Notes: generated by a model not told the origin, from the sequence alone. DNA of 64,000 nucleotides from Rossellomorea aquimaris (GCF_001877785.1 NZ_MINN01000074.1:372001-436000), one strand, 5' to 3'; shown: positions 7,555 through 17,522, counted from the stretch's first letter. Program-made: numbers and translations.

Positions 7555-9237
7555 TTATACTTTGACGTTCATACCTATTATTTCTTCAAAGTATTTAAGT
7601 GATTTCATTTCTGAATCAAACCACTCATTCTTGTTCCACGTTTGCTCAATGAACACCTCTGCAATCATTCGCCTGCGTTCATCTCCGAATAGGGCTGCGT
7701 CTCCAAGGGCAACGACGCTTTCATAAACTTTAACCATCAGTTCAGCTATCCGTTTGCTATGATAGGTTTGGGTATCTTCGTCAGAACCGGCTACTTTAGC
7801 CAATAAATATTCCAAAACAGTCAACCCTTCAAGAACCTTTTCAATTGACTCACTGTGCTCCTCGGGAAGGCGGTCCAGCTCCTGCCTCATTTGGTTTACG
7901 AACAGTACATGTACACTGTGTTTCTTCATCAAGCGAAGCACTTCAAGGCCTAGTATGTTTGCAGTCCCCTCCCAGACGGTTAGCACCTGGGCGTCCCTCA
8001 ACATGCGCGGAAGAACGAAATCTTCGATATAACCATTGCCTCCATGCATTTCAATAGCCTCATGAGAGAAGTGTACAGCCTGCTCGGCACTTTCCTTTTT
8101 CAAAATTGCAATGTAAAGCCTTGTTAGGGCAGCCTCATCATCTGTGGTCGGTATTTCTTCGTTTGAGATCCGGTCAAACATTTCAACCAGCCTGAATACT
8201 GCGCTTGTTTCAACTTGCTGTTTAGCGGCAAGATTTACAAGAGTCTCCCTGATCATTGGATAGTGGGAAAGTTTCTCCCCGAACGCTTCACGGTGAAATG
8301 CGTAATTTCTCGCTTCCATATAAGTCCTTCTCATGATTCCGATCGAAGCAATTGCATTGCAGATCCTTGATAGATTCAATGCTTCCATCATATAATAAAT
8401 TCCTTTGTTTGCTTCCCCCACAAGATAGGCTTTTGCGCCATCGAATTCAATTTCAGCAGAAGGTACCGCACGAACCCCTAATTTATCTTTTAATCGGCGG
8501 ACGTGGATACCATTCAAAGTTCCGTCCGTCTTCCTCCAAGGGACTGCGAATAAACTGAGTCCTTTGCTTCCGTTCGCTGCACCCTCTATCCTGGCAAGTA
8601 CCATCGCAACCCCGCACATGCCCGAATTCGAAGCAAAATACTTTTCTCCAAACAGTTCATAATCAGTTCCACTTTTAACAGCCCGAACGACATTAGCTCC
8701 TACATCCGAGCCCCCCTGCCTCTCTGTCAAGAATGTCGCACCTTCATAAAGCTCCACTTCCCCGGTTGAAAGCACATGCTTCAGGAATATTCCTTTCACA
8801 TTTTCAGAGGCATATTTATCAAGCAGAAGTGCCGTGGCCATCGTCAATGTGACTGGACAATAAAATCCCGGTTCTGATTGAGAAAGAAGATATCCCTGTG
8901 CGAATGAATAAAGATAATTCCCCCTTCTCCCGAGGGCAGGGATTTCTTTGTGGATATATCCGGCAATCCCTTTATTGTAAGTATCCTGAACTGTTTTTTT
9001 ATACCCTTCATTTACCCAGATCTCAGATACTTCCTCACCAAAGCGATTATATTTGATGAGCCGGGGCTGTCCTTCACGGTCGGTATGAGTGGCACGTTCG
9101 TCGATATCACCTGCACACATTCCTCCGAATTCTGACAGCTCTTTTTCTGCCCATTGAAGGAAATCCCCTTTTAGATAGTGGCGGATCAATTGCTGGAGAT
9201 GGAGATCTTCAAGATAAAAATTTTCGATCTTCTTCAT
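7555..9237 (-). CDS. acyl-CoA dehydrogenase, AidB-like
   Basis: The 560-residue flavoprotein contains acyl-CoA dehydrogenase landmarks: TFLTERQGGSDVGAN (FAD/substrate loop), GLSLFAVP, RLKDKLGVRAVPSAEIEFD, AIEMHGGNGYIEDF and VWEGTANILGLEVLR. An extended N-terminus with CPVTLTMATALLL and a C-terminal helical extension place it nearer the AidB / long acyl-CoA dehydrogenase branch than the short beta-oxidation enzymes of about 380 residues. It would oxidise an acyl-CoA-like substrate at C2-C3 with FAD; the true substrate is unknown. It is a single gene without beta-oxidation neighbours. Confidence 0.88.
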   Translation of the reverse strand: MKKIENFYLEDLHLQQLIRHYLKGDFLQWAEKELSEFGGMCAGDIDERATHTDREGQPRLIKYNRFGEEVSEIWVNEGYKKTVQDTYNKGIAGYIHKEIPALGRRGNYLYSFAQGYLLSQSEPGFYCPVTLTMATALLLDKYASENVKGIFLKHVLSTGEVELYEGATFLTERQGGSDVGANVVRAVKSGTDYELFGEKYFASNSGMCGVAMVLARIEGAANGSKGLSLFAVPWRKTDGTLNGIHVRRLKDKLGVRAVPSAEIEFDGAKAYLVGEANKGIYYMMEALNLSRICNAIASIGIMRRTYMEARNYAFHREAFGEKLSHYPMIRETLVNLAAKQQVETSAVFRLVEMFDRISNEEIPTTDDEAALTRLYIAILKKESAEQAVHFSHEAIEMHGGNGYIEDFVLPRMLRDAQVLTVWEGTANILGLEVLRLMKKHSVHVLFVNQMRQELDRLPEEHSESIEKVLEGLTVLEYLLAKVAGSDEDTQTYHSKRIAELMVKVYESVVALGDAALFGDERRRMIAEVFIEQTWNKNEWFDSEMKSLKYFEEIIGMNVKV

Positions 9238-9541
9238 GATTTCACCTCATTCCTCTCTTCGCTCATCAGCCCCATTAAGGACGCACCAGGATTTTCCGCT
9301 CTTTTTGAGGGGGGTTTTTTGTGGGAAATTGAATTGGAAGTCTTCATTTTCTTGTCTCCTATTCGCACTTATAGATTTTAGAATATTTAGATAGTTATAT
9401 TTTATCATTTTCGATCGTGCAAAGTTCAATAATCTATTAAAAAGTTTCCGTTGCAAACTTCACGGTCTGACCGTTTTCTGGTTAAGGCACCGGACAATAC
9501 TCTGCTTCCATATAATATGAAAAACTGTGGGGTGTCTCTTT
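9238..9541. other. intergenic region between divergent genes
   Basis: This AT-rich spacer holds the divergent promoters of the acyl-CoA dehydrogenase and the nucleoside hydrolase. I see no RNA gene or convincing operator. A G6/T6 stretch near 9308-9320 is the only low-complexity element. Confidence 0.5.
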
Positions 9542-10489
9542 ATGAAGAAAAAAATCCTGCTTTTTGCAGATGTGGGCATCGATGACATAGTCGCCCTTAT
9601 ATATGGATACTTAAGTGATGATATCGAACTTGTCGGAGTGGTCGCAGATTATGGAAACGTGCCCCGAAAACGTGCCATCCAAACCGCAAACTATTTGATG
9701 ACATATGTTCCCGAAGGTAAAAAGTTTCCTATAATAGGAGGAGCGGAAATACCTATGACGGCCCAGGAGCCGACTTATTACCCTGAAATCCATGGAGAGT
9801 ACGGACTGGGTCCGATCATTCCTGACAAATTGATCGACACGACAGAAAACTTTTTTGAAATTGTGAACATCATTCAGCAGTATGATGGAGAGCTTACCAT
9901 CGTAAGCATAGGCAGATTGACCTCACTTGCTACAATGTACATTTTATATCCTGGGCTTATGGACACAGTGAAGGATGTCTATGTGATGGGCGGAGCCTTC
10001 TGGGTGCCGGGGAATGTAACAGCTGTTTCTGAAGCAAACTTTTATTCGGACCCGGTAGCTGCAAGACTCGTCATGAATTATGGCAAAAACTTAACGATCA
10101 TTCCTCTTAACGTGACCGATTATTCCATCGTGACACCAGAGATGGTTGATTATATCGATTCCAAAGGCCGGACAGAGCTTTTAAAACCTTTGCTGGATTA
10201 TTACTACTCTTTCTACAAGAAACGGAATCCGGAGATCCAGGGCAGTCCGGTTCACGACGCGATCACCATGATGGCCCCTTTATTCGAAGACATGTTCACG
10301 TTCAGGGAACTGCCTGTATTCATCGTGACGACTGAAGGACGTATCAATCAAGGACAAAGCATCACAGACATAAGACCTTACACGAAATTCGGGGAAGATG
10401 CCAAAAAACATCGCATCGCATTTGGATTCGATTACAATAAATTTTACAGGCGGTTTATGTCTGTTATGACTGGCGAAGTGTTTGAATGA
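9542..10489 (+). CDS. inosine/uridine-preferring nucleoside hydrolase
   Basis: The 315-residue protein is a nucleoside N-ribohydrolase, which cleaves nucleosides to base and ribose using Ca2+. It has the N-terminal metal motif as FADVGIDD, a GGAFWVPGN segment, EANFYSDPVAA, and the C-terminal HDA (Ca-binding Asp). The usual first Asp of D-x-D-x-G-x-D-D is replaced by Phe, though the Asp residues matching the Ca-binding positions remain. ATG 9542 has GGGGTG eight bases upstream; a GTG at 9527 is possible. It probably acts in nucleoside salvage. Confidence 0.88.
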   Translation: MKKKILLFADVGIDDIVALIYGYLSDDIELVGVVADYGNVPRKRAIQTANYLMTYVPEGKKFPIIGGAEIPMTAQEPTYYPEIHGEYGLGPIIPDKLIDTTENFFEIVNIIQQYDGELTIVSIGRLTSLATMYILYPGLMDTVKDVYVMGGAFWVPGNVTAVSEANFYSDPVAARLVMNYGKNLTIIPLNVTDYSIVTPEMVDYIDSKGRTELLKPLLDYYYSFYKKRNPEIQGSPVHDAITMMAPLFEDMFTFRELPVFIVTTEGRINQGQSITDIRPYTKFGEDAKKHRIAFGFDYNKFYRRFMSVMTGEVFE

Positions 10490-10989
10490 TTCCTTTCTTC
10501 ATTAAATGAGTTTCTTCCTCCTGACTGGAAGGGATATTTTCGGTGGATAAGGGGATCGGGACATGGACTGGAAAGGTATCGCAGTTCAAATTATTCAGGA
10601 GGGGGTATTCTTCCTTTTTCTCGAATTTCCGTGAATTTTTGGTTTGTATCACCTGAAATCAATAATTTGTGTTAGTTCATGAGGTGTAATCGGGGTATTA
10701 AGAGGCCATGGTAATTTTTATTATCAAAAACGGACCACTTATTATCAAAAACAAGGATATATTATCAAAATTAACTTTTTATTATCAAAAACAGAATTAT
10801 ATTATCAAAAACTCATTTCTAACACCCTCCATACCGTGTTAGGTATACAAACAACACGGCAGAAGACAAGGAAGACAAGGCAGGACAGGCATAAAAAAAT
10901 CCACACTGCCCGGTTCACGTTGTTCATTATTTCCGATCCGGTTTTAGAGGCCATCAAAAACACCACCATAATAAATCTCCTAAAATAAT
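10490..10989. other. 500-bp region between convergent genes, no credible gene
   Basis: It contains the phased repeat array at 10720-10812. Short frames present (for example one on the minus strand at 10464-10652) lack ribosome binding sites and look spurious. Confidence 0.6.
10720..10812 (+). repeat. five-copy ATTATCAAAAAC array with 20-bp period
   Basis: The core ATTATCAAAA starts at 10720, 10741, 10761, 10781 and 10801, giving spacings of 21, 20, 20 and 20 bases. Four copies extend to ATTATCAAAAAC; the third reads ATTATCAAAATT. The spacers differ from each other, so only the core is repeated. It lies between two convergent genes and is not a promoter for either. A-tracts repeated every two helical turns would be expected to bend DNA. 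Confidence 0.85.
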
Positions 10990-10990
10990 G

Positions 10991-11039
10991 AGAGCAGTCT
11001 CTGAAAGGCCTTGCCTGAGGACCTTTCAGAAACTGCTCT
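10991..11039 (-). terminator. terminator of the downstream GNAT gene
   Basis: AGAGCAGT-CTCTGAAAGG pairs with CCTTTCAGA-AACTGCTCTT around a loop of about 12 bases. It directly follows the stop of the minus-strand GNAT gene. Confidence 0.7.
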
Positions 11040-11582
11040 TTACTTTTTATAAGTGTATTCTTCTCTCACAATACCAAATGTATTAATATCCTCAAATTTA
11101 CCGGAAATAAGTCGGTCTTGCTTTAAAGTTCCTTCTTTCAACAACCCTGCTTTCTGCAATACAGCTATGGAGCCTTTATTTCTTGAAAGGACTGACGCCC
11201 AGACCTTATTTAATTCAAGATCCTGAAATCCAAACGCAATCATCCTCTTCACGGCTTCCGTTGCAAATCCTTTACCCCAATATAGCCTGCCTATCCAATA
11301 ACCAAGCTCTCCCTTGGAATGTTCTTTATTCACCCTCAGAGTAATCGTTCCGACTAATTCATTTGACATTTTCTCTGTGATTGCAAGTGGATATTCAGTT
11401 CCAAGCTGAATCAACTCCGGCTGAATTTCAATCCATTCCAGGGCGTGTTTCAGCATATAAGGTTGAGGAAGCCCGATGATATCTGCAACCTCCTTATTAT
11501 TGGCGAGATTTTGTATTTCTGCGGCATCAGCTTTTGAAAAGGCCCGTAACACCAGTCTTTCTGAATGAAGAATCTGCATCAT
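11040..11582 (-). CDS. GNAT acetyltransferase, RimL-like
   Basis: The 180-residue protein starts with SERLVLRAFSKADAAEI, the RimJ/RimL beta-1/alpha-1 signature. It has GELGYWIGRLYWGKGFATEAVKRM (acetyl-CoA loop GKGFATEA near residue 105) and a late SIAVLQKAGLLKEGTL. It probably acetylates an N-terminus or an amine. AGGGGG lies seven bases before the ATG pair. It ends at a terminator and stands 38 bases after the TraB gene start, reading the same way, so it may be co-transcribed with it. Confidence 0.9.
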   Translation of the reverse strand: MMQILHSERLVLRAFSKADAAEIQNLANNKEVADIIGLPQPYMLKHALEWIEIQPELIQLGTEYPLAITEKMSNELVGTITLRVNKEHSKGELGYWIGRLYWGKGFATEAVKRMIAFGFQDLELNKVWASVLSRNKGSIAVLQKAGLLKEGTLKQDRLISGKFEDINTFGIVREEYTYKK

Positions 11583-11619
11583 CGATTATCCCCCTTTAAG
11601 CCTGTTACCAATACAAATA

Positions 11620-12798
11620 TTATAGATTTTCAAAGAATAGTCGTATGACGTCCGCTCCGCCGATAAAGGTCCCCAATGAACTGCCGAGGTTAGCTAAAAC
11701 AACAATCAATAACACCCGTGTCACTTTATTTGACCAGAATCCCTTTAGACTCAAGACATCTTCCGACAACCGGTCGAAATCCGCCACATTTGGGCGTTTG
11801 AAGTAAGCCTGAACCGCCCCTGCAAACCAGCCGGCTGCAAGCAATGGGTTCAAAGAAGTAATCGGTGCTGCGATAAAAGCGGTCAAGATAGCCAGCGGAT
11901 GTCCGAGAGCAATAGCCACCCCGAGTGCAGAAAAACCGCCATTCCATAAAATCCAGCTGACCGATTGCTGCAATCCTGCTTCAGGATTTGAGATGAACGT
12001 GTACGCAATGAGTGCAAGGATAGATATTGGTATCCCCCAGCCAATGATTTTAGGGAGTTTGGATTTAGGCGGCCGTTCATTCAATTGATCCAGATTATGT
12101 TCTTTCTTGATTTCCTCTTTAATACCCGGGACATGAGCTGCCCCCAAAACCGCCACTATTTTCTTACCCTTCGCATCTTTAATCTTTTGGGAAAGGTATT
12201 GGTCGCGTTCATCAATTAATGGTTTCTTCAAACGGGGGAATGTTTCGGTAAATTCATTCAGCATCCCTTCCAGCATATCTTTCGATTTAAGCTTTTCAAG
12301 CTCTTCTTCTGAAATACTGTCATTGCTGAATATGCTGTATATGATCTGCATAAGTAATTTTGCTTTCCCGGTAAACCCGACGTTGCTCCATATCCGGGAG
12401 AAGGTCACTTGGATATTCCGGTCAGCAAGAACAAGTTCCGCCCCAGTCTTCTTGGCTGATTGGATTCCCTGGATCATTTCCTGCCCGGCTTGAATTCCCA
12501 GTTGCTTAGCCATCCTTTTCTGAAAAGATGATATTGCCAGATTCATTAATAAAAATGTCGCTTTCCGATCTTTAATCACTTTGAAAATATCTGTTTCTTT
12601 CCACTTTTCGCCTTCCATGATCGATTGGTATCTTTGCTCATCCAATTCTACACACACGGAATCGGGCCGTTCCCGCTCAATGACTTCCTTTACTTGTTCA
12701 GCACTCTTCTTTGATACGTGAGCTGTACCGATCAATATGTATTCTTTTCCATCAATGTACAATCTTGTAATATTCTTTTCCTCAACTTCCATAGCCAT
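11620..12798 (-). CDS. TraB/PrgY family membrane protein
   Basis: The 392-residue protein has the TraB/GumN fold in its first 230 residues, with GTAHVS at 24-29, VCVELDEQRY near 50, and the second conserved GAAHVPG near residue 220. Three or four membrane spans follow in the C-terminal third (ILALIAYTFI, FSALGVAIALG, LLIVVLANLG). Relatives include Enterococcus PrgY and TraB, which limit pheromone activity and are thought to be metal-dependent hydrolases. No plasmid or pheromone genes lie nearby, so a housekeeping role is likely. Confidence 0.85.
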   Translation of the reverse strand: MAMEVEEKNITRLYIDGKEYILIGTAHVSKKSAEQVKEVIERERPDSVCVELDEQRYQSIMEGEKWKETDIFKVIKDRKATFLLMNLAISSFQKRMAKQLGIQAGQEMIQGIQSAKKTGAELVLADRNIQVTFSRIWSNVGFTGKAKLLMQIIYSIFSNDSISEEELEKLKSKDMLEGMLNEFTETFPRLKKPLIDERDQYLSQKIKDAKGKKIVAVLGAAHVPGIKEEIKKEHNLDQLNERPPKSKLPKIIGWGIPISILALIAYTFISNPEAGLQQSVSWILWNGGFSALGVAIALGHPLAILTAFIAAPITSLNPLLAAGWFAGAVQAYFKRPNVADFDRLSEDVLSLKGFWSNKVTRVLLIVVLANLGSSLGTFIGGADVIRLFFENL

Positions 12799-12958
12799 CG
12801 GGTCCCTTCTTTTACCTAATAATATATAATTATTTTACCATTTAAATATGTATGTGCCTGAAAACTTCAGAAATATTATTATGCTGCTGATTTCCGTGAA
12901 GGACTCCGCCTTCCGAAAAGGTATGTATCTACCACTTCAATCAACAGCTGAATCCTTC

Positions 12959-15900
12959 TCAAATCATTAAAATCTCTCTAATATCATGTTCACTGAGCAT
13001 AATCCCCTTTTTCTCTGAAGGGTCGATTATCTCTTGAATTATGTCCCTCTTCTTGTCCTGTAATTCACTCATCTTTTCTTCGATTGTCCCCTTTGCAACC
13101 AATTTGATCACTTGGACCACATTTTCCTGCCCCATACGGTGAGCCCGGTCTGCAGCCTGCTCTTCAACTGCAGGATTCCACCAGGTATCATAAAGAATTA
13201 CGGTGTCTGCACTGTGCAGGTTAAGTCCGGTCCCGCCTGCCTTTAATGAAACAAGGAAGATATCTCTTTCCCCCTTATTATAGCGATTGCACAGGTTAAG
13301 GCGTTCTTCTGATGGTGTTTCGCCGTCCAGATAAAAGAATGATGTGTTTTTTTCCACAAGTTTTCTGCCAATCAGTAGAAGCATCTTCGTAAATTGAGAA
13401 AAAATCAGCACCCTCCTGCCTGACACCTTGGATTCATCCAGTAATTCCATCAGCAGCTCCATTTTTGCAGAGCTTCCTTTATAATCCTCCACAAACAATG
13501 CAGGGTGGCAGCATATTTGCCTCAAACGTGTGATTCCGGACAGTATTTTAATCTTATTTTTTCTTATAGTATCCTTATCCAGATGTTTGAGAGTGTCATG
13601 ACGGAGTTTAGCCAAGTATGCAGCATAAATTTTCTTCTGCTCAGGAAGCAGTTCGACCGTTTCTCTCGTTTCAATTTTTTTCGGCAGTTCATGCAGTACA
13701 TCCTCTTTCATTCTGCGAAGCATGAAAGGCTGGATTCTTCGGGAAATTGTTTTATTGGTGAGCTGGCTGTAATCTTTCAACCCCAGGAAAAGCTGAGGAA
13801 AAACCACATGGCAGATGGACCACAGTTCTTCAATTGAGTTTTCGACCGGAGTACCCGTAAGGGCGAATCGATGAACTGCCTCGATTTTCTTAACGGCCCG
13901 AGCCGTTTGAGTCACAGGATTTTTGAAAGCTTGAGCTTCATCGAAAAATGCAACGGAAAATTTCCGCTCTTCAAACCACCGGATGTCCTTGCGCAGTATC
14001 GAATAGGAGGTTATGACAACATCCACCTCTTGGATGGTTGACTGCAATCTCTTTCGGTTGTTTTTACTGCCGTCTAAAACCAATGTATTCGTTTCGGGGG
14101 TGAATTTCGTCATCTCATTCAGCCAATTATATGTCAGCGATGAAGGGCATACGATCAGTGCAGGTGTTTCATCCTTTCTGGACTCTTCTAAAATCGATTG
14201 AATGAATGCAATGCTCTGAATCGTCTTCCCGAGACCCATATCGTCGGCAAGAATGCCTCCAAACCCAAAATGAGCAAGGGTTTTCATCCATTTATAGCCT
14301 TTCTTCTGGTAATCCCTGAGTACATCATTAAGGATTTCAGGTACTTCAAACTCCATGCTTCCAGATTTATGCAGAGTGTCAAGGAACTCACGGAATGAGT
14401 TCTCCATTCTGAATCCTTTACTTCCATCGACCGTATCAATCAGTTCAATGCACTGAGTCATGGGAAGTTCGAGACCGTCTGCCAATGAAGATGAAGCGAC
14501 CTCAGGGTTCTCCATAAAACGCTGGATTTCCCGGGATTCTTTTGTGTCCAGGGACAATAATGCACCGCTCCGCAGGCGAAAGTATTTCCTTTTCTCTTCG
14601 AGGGCGGCAAGCAACTCACGGATATCTGTTTCGTTTATTCCGTCCATTTGAAATTTAAACTCAAGCCAGTTCGTGCGTTCTTTACTAACCCTTATCCTGA
14701 TTTGCGGCTTCGCGTTTCCTCGGAAAATCCTGTTCCTGACAGCCGTAGTGGCATAGACACTCGCTATTTTTTGAAGCTTTGGAAGTTGATAGTGAAGGAA
14801 ATCAAATTCCAATTCTTCATTTTGGATCAGATAACCTCCTTCCGTCTTTGCGAATGAACTGTCATCCATAATAGCCAAAATTTCATTTTCCTGTTCGGTA
14901 TCCCGTATAACAAGTGAACCAGTTGCATTGTCTTTTTCTTCTAATGGATTAATACTGATGTTTTCATATTGAAATTCAAGTCCCGCAAGCATCTTATTAT
15001 GTACCCTGTCAAGGTAAAGCTTTGCTGTCAGGGGAGTTCTAATATAATGTTCAGTTAAAGATTTCGAAATTCTTACTTGACCAAGATTTTTCAGATGCGG
15101 AGCCACTTTTTCCAAGAAAAAAGCGATCTTTACTCTCGGGATGATAATTTCATCTTTGCCGGACGCAATCAGCATACTTTGCAATTCAGAAATCCTTTTG
15201 AAATCAGTATCATCCAGTGCGTACAGTGTCCCCCCGTCAAGTACCGAATTGTATGGAGAGAATAAAATCATACCGTTAAGCCCTGAGATACTTAATGTGT
15301 ATCGATTCCCCCCCGATACGTCAAAGTTAAAAGTCAAAGGGAGATGCGAGGAAGAAATTTGAAAATTGGAATACTCCTTTCCCTGAAGTTCCACTGCCAC
15401 TGACACTTTTTCCAGTTCAGGAATAATATCCTCCCATGAGGAAGGAGGCAGGATCAATGTCTCTTTGACTGACTCTTCAGCTTCTGTTAATTTATCTGTA
15501 TAGATCCGCTCATCATCAAGTATGTTGATTAATCCGCTTACCACAGCCTCTGTTTCTCTCCGCAGACAGTGGTTATGTGTTGAATAAGTAAAACTGTTAT
15601 TTATCTTAAACGGGCGTCCTTCTTTCAAAGCTTTTAAAAATCCCCGGATGTACCCGACAGGATGTCCGTTCACTGCAATTTCAACACCAATCAGATTCTG
15701 TCCTCCCCTCATTGAAACAGGCCGAAGGACAAAATCTATATTTAATACCTCTCTAGTTTCAAAATGAAGCTGTTCAATACGTGGAGGACTTTTTTTTTGC
15801 ATATTAAAGAGATGCAAAAAGTCTTCTGATAAATCCTCTGCGGATGTATCCCCCGCCCCCTGAATTGCGATTAAAACCGCAGCTGTGTGTTGACATGATA

Positions 15901-16129
15901 GATTATATGATGCAAGTTTCGGGCAGCTGCATTCCGTTATCAAGTGACCGCCTTCGTCTTTTATTATGTTTACTTCGAATGTTTCGGCACCTCTTACTAA
16001 AGCCTTGCAATGATCTGCGCCATGGTCTTCTATTGTAACCTTGTTAGACCGGACATAAGCTTCTCCGCTTTTATAGGACACAGTCCCGCACATATCCTGA
16101 ATGATCTTGGGATTAAGCTCGAAATTCAT
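12959..16129 (-). CDS. SWI2/SNF2-family DEAD/DEAH helicase with SWIM zinc finger
   Basis: The 1056-residue protein begins with a SWIM zinc finger (CSC at 67-69, C79, H81), has a long middle region typical of bacterial SNF2 proteins, then two helicase lobes: motif I DDMGLGKTIQS near 630, motif II FFDEAQAFKNP, motif III ALTGTPVENS, and in lobe two LDGETPSEERL, SLKAGGTGLNL and DRAHRMGQ. It is an ATP-dependent DNA translocase, probably displacing proteins from DNA or assisting transcription and repair. AGAAGGAGA precedes the ATG. It is a single gene. Confidence 0.95.
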   Translation of the reverse strand: MNFELNPKIIQDMCGTVSYKSGEAYVRSNKVTIEDHGADHCKALVRGAETFEVNIIKDEGGHLITECSCPKLASYNLSCQHTAAVLIAIQGAGDTSAEDLSEDFLHLFNMQKKSPPRIEQLHFETREVLNIDFVLRPVSMRGGQNLIGVEIAVNGHPVGYIRGFLKALKEGRPFKINNSFTYSTHNHCLRRETEAVVSGLINILDDERIYTDKLTEAEESVKETLILPPSSWEDIIPELEKVSVAVELQGKEYSNFQISSSHLPLTFNFDVSGGNRYTLSISGLNGMILFSPYNSVLDGGTLYALDDTDFKRISELQSMLIASGKDEIIIPRVKIAFFLEKVAPHLKNLGQVRISKSLTEHYIRTPLTAKLYLDRVHNKMLAGLEFQYENISINPLEEKDNATGSLVIRDTEQENEILAIMDDSSFAKTEGGYLIQNEELEFDFLHYQLPKLQKIASVYATTAVRNRIFRGNAKPQIRIRVSKERTNWLEFKFQMDGINETDIRELLAALEEKRKYFRLRSGALLSLDTKESREIQRFMENPEVASSSLADGLELPMTQCIELIDTVDGSKGFRMENSFREFLDTLHKSGSMEFEVPEILNDVLRDYQKKGYKWMKTLAHFGFGGILADDMGLGKTIQSIAFIQSILEESRKDETPALIVCPSSLTYNWLNEMTKFTPETNTLVLDGSKNNRKRLQSTIQEVDVVITSYSILRKDIRWFEERKFSVAFFDEAQAFKNPVTQTARAVKKIEAVHRFALTGTPVENSIEELWSICHVVFPQLFLGLKDYSQLTNKTISRRIQPFMLRRMKEDVLHELPKKIETRETVELLPEQKKIYAAYLAKLRHDTLKHLDKDTIRKNKIKILSGITRLRQICCHPALFVEDYKGSSAKMELLMELLDESKVSGRRVLIFSQFTKMLLLIGRKLVEKNTSFFYLDGETPSEERLNLCNRYNKGERDIFLVSLKAGGTGLNLHSADTVILYDTWWNPAVEEQAADRAHRMGQENVVQVIKLVAKGTIEEKMSELQDKKRDIIQEIIDPSEKKGIMLSEHDIREILMI

Positions 16130-16221
16130 AGTATTCTCCTTCTAACTGCTATTACGATTATAGGATAGGTTGATTGTATCATATTTGAGGAATAAGACAG
16201 TTATAAATAAGTGATTTCAAA

Positions 16222-16264
16222 ATGAAAGAGCCAGCCTCCTTGATGACTGGAGAGTGGCTCTTTC
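16222..16264 (-). terminator. hairpin between the VOC and SNF2 genes
   Basis: GAAAGAGCCA (16224-16233) pairs perfectly with TGGCTCTTTC (16255-16264); a small internal stem lies in the loop. It probably ends the VOC gene transcript. Confidence 0.6.
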
Positions 16265-16329
16265 AGGATTATGTATTTTTCTAGGCAGGTTAATTGTAAG
16301 GGTGACTATTAAAAAATCTTTAGTTTCGT

Positions 16330-16755
16330 TTACTTCTCTTCCCCGGTATAAATTTGGAAGGAAACTCCGAACTTGTCAATCACAGAACCATACAGCGGGC
16401 TGAAGAATGTTTTCTGCAGCGGCATCGTCACTTCGCCTTCTTGCTGCAATCCGTCAAATAGTTTTTGTGAAGCTTCGGCATCGCTTGTCGTAATACACAA
16501 TGTCACCTGGCTTCCAGTTGAATGAGGCTGCCCTGGGAATGTATCACTGAACATAATTTCAGACTCCCCGATCTTGATTGTCGCATGCATAATGCGGTCT
16601 TTAGCTTCTTCTGGAAGAGGAAATTCAGGATCTTCAGGACTCTCTGCAAAAGTCTGGGAGTATAGAACCTCGGCACCCAATGCTTCTTTATAGAAATTGA
16701 TTGCTTCCCCTGCGTTCCCATCCATCACTAAGTATGGAAAAACTTGTACACCCAT
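16330..16755 (-). CDS. VOC family protein, PhnB-like
   Basis: The 141-residue protein matches the PhnB-like glyoxalase/bleomycin-resistance fold. It begins VFPYLVMDGNAGEAINFYKE, has IMHATIKIGESEIMFSDTFP in the middle, and ends with FFSPLYGSVIDKFGVSFQIY. The family is structurally related to metal-dependent dioxygenases and isomerases, but PhnB-like members are mostly of unknown activity. GGGAG precedes the ATG at eight bases. Single gene. Confidence 0.9.
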   Translation of the reverse strand: MGVQVFPYLVMDGNAGEAINFYKEALGAEVLYSQTFAESPEDPEFPLPEEAKDRIMHATIKIGESEIMFSDTFPGQPHSTGSQVTLCITTSDAEASQKLFDGLQQEGEVTMPLQKTFFSPLYGSVIDKFGVSFQIYTGEEK

Positions 16756-16988
16756 TTAATCAGCTCCCAAAAATAAATTACTTTCAGTTCGTGGCATTAA
16801 ACCCCGGGATTCTGTATACATTCGCGATATCACCCATTACAAATTAATTATACTTTCAAGAACAAGTGTTCGCAATATATTTTTGTGTATTTTTAATTTT
16901 TAAAAACTTCTTCATATATTGAAGTGTTCTATTAACAGACCATTCCAAATAGGTATGACTAAGGAATCATTACCAGGAGGTCAGGTTT

Positions 16989-17420
16989 ATGTTTGGTGCT
17001 GTTGAAGTCATTCCAATAAATAATATGATCAGCTTTGAGGATGTACACAGGCATCCTCAATCTTCCTGTTATTTAAGGGCAGGAAAAGTAATTAAAGTCT
17101 GTTTTCATTTAAATAAGCATTCCTCTGCCATTACTTATGACATTGACGGAGGATTTAAGAAATATGTAAATGTTGAGGATTGTTCTTCCCTTATATCCAC
17201 AAAAAGGCAGAATTTATTTTATGATACTATGTTTGAAATAGGAAATGTCGTCCAGATAGAAATAGCAGGAGTGAAGCGGCACGCTGAAGTTGATTCAATC
17301 GAAGTCAAGTGGATTGGCAATCCCTGCATTGTCAGTTATGGCGTAAGGGACAGGACGGAAACTGTTTATTACGGAATTTCCGAAAAAGAATTAAAAAAAT
17401 GGAATTCAGTGGAATTGTAA
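16989..17420 (+). CDS. hypothetical protein, possibly all-beta
   Basis: The 143-residue protein has a good AGGAGGTCAGG ribosome binding site. It has no signal peptide, membrane span or motif that I recognise. The pattern of alternating hydrophobic residues (AGKVIKVCFHL, VVQIEIAGVKRHAEV, CIVSYGV) suggests a beta-rich fold. Four cysteines are scattered without a metal-binding spacing. It lies 100 bases before the RsbR-like gene on the same strand and the two may be transcribed together, but nothing else ties them. Confidence 0.65.
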   Translation: MFGAVEVIPINNMISFEDVHRHPQSSCYLRAGKVIKVCFHLNKHSSAITYDIDGGFKKYVNVEDCSSLISTKRQNLFYDTMFEIGNVVQIEIAGVKRHAEVDSIEVKWIGNPCIVSYGVRDRTETVYYGISEKELKKWNSVEL

Positions 17421-17522
17421 AGAGCTGCAAAATTAAATCTGCACTGATAAAAAAGGCTCGCTAAAGACTAAATCAACATTTTATGTTACCATATTTTAAA
17501 AAGCCGGCAGGGGGAATGCTTG

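Noticed and set aside
10464..10652. Minus-strand frame of 62 codons in the repeat-bearing region
   Set aside because: It overlaps the end of the nucleoside hydrolase, has no ribosome binding site and looks compositionally random.
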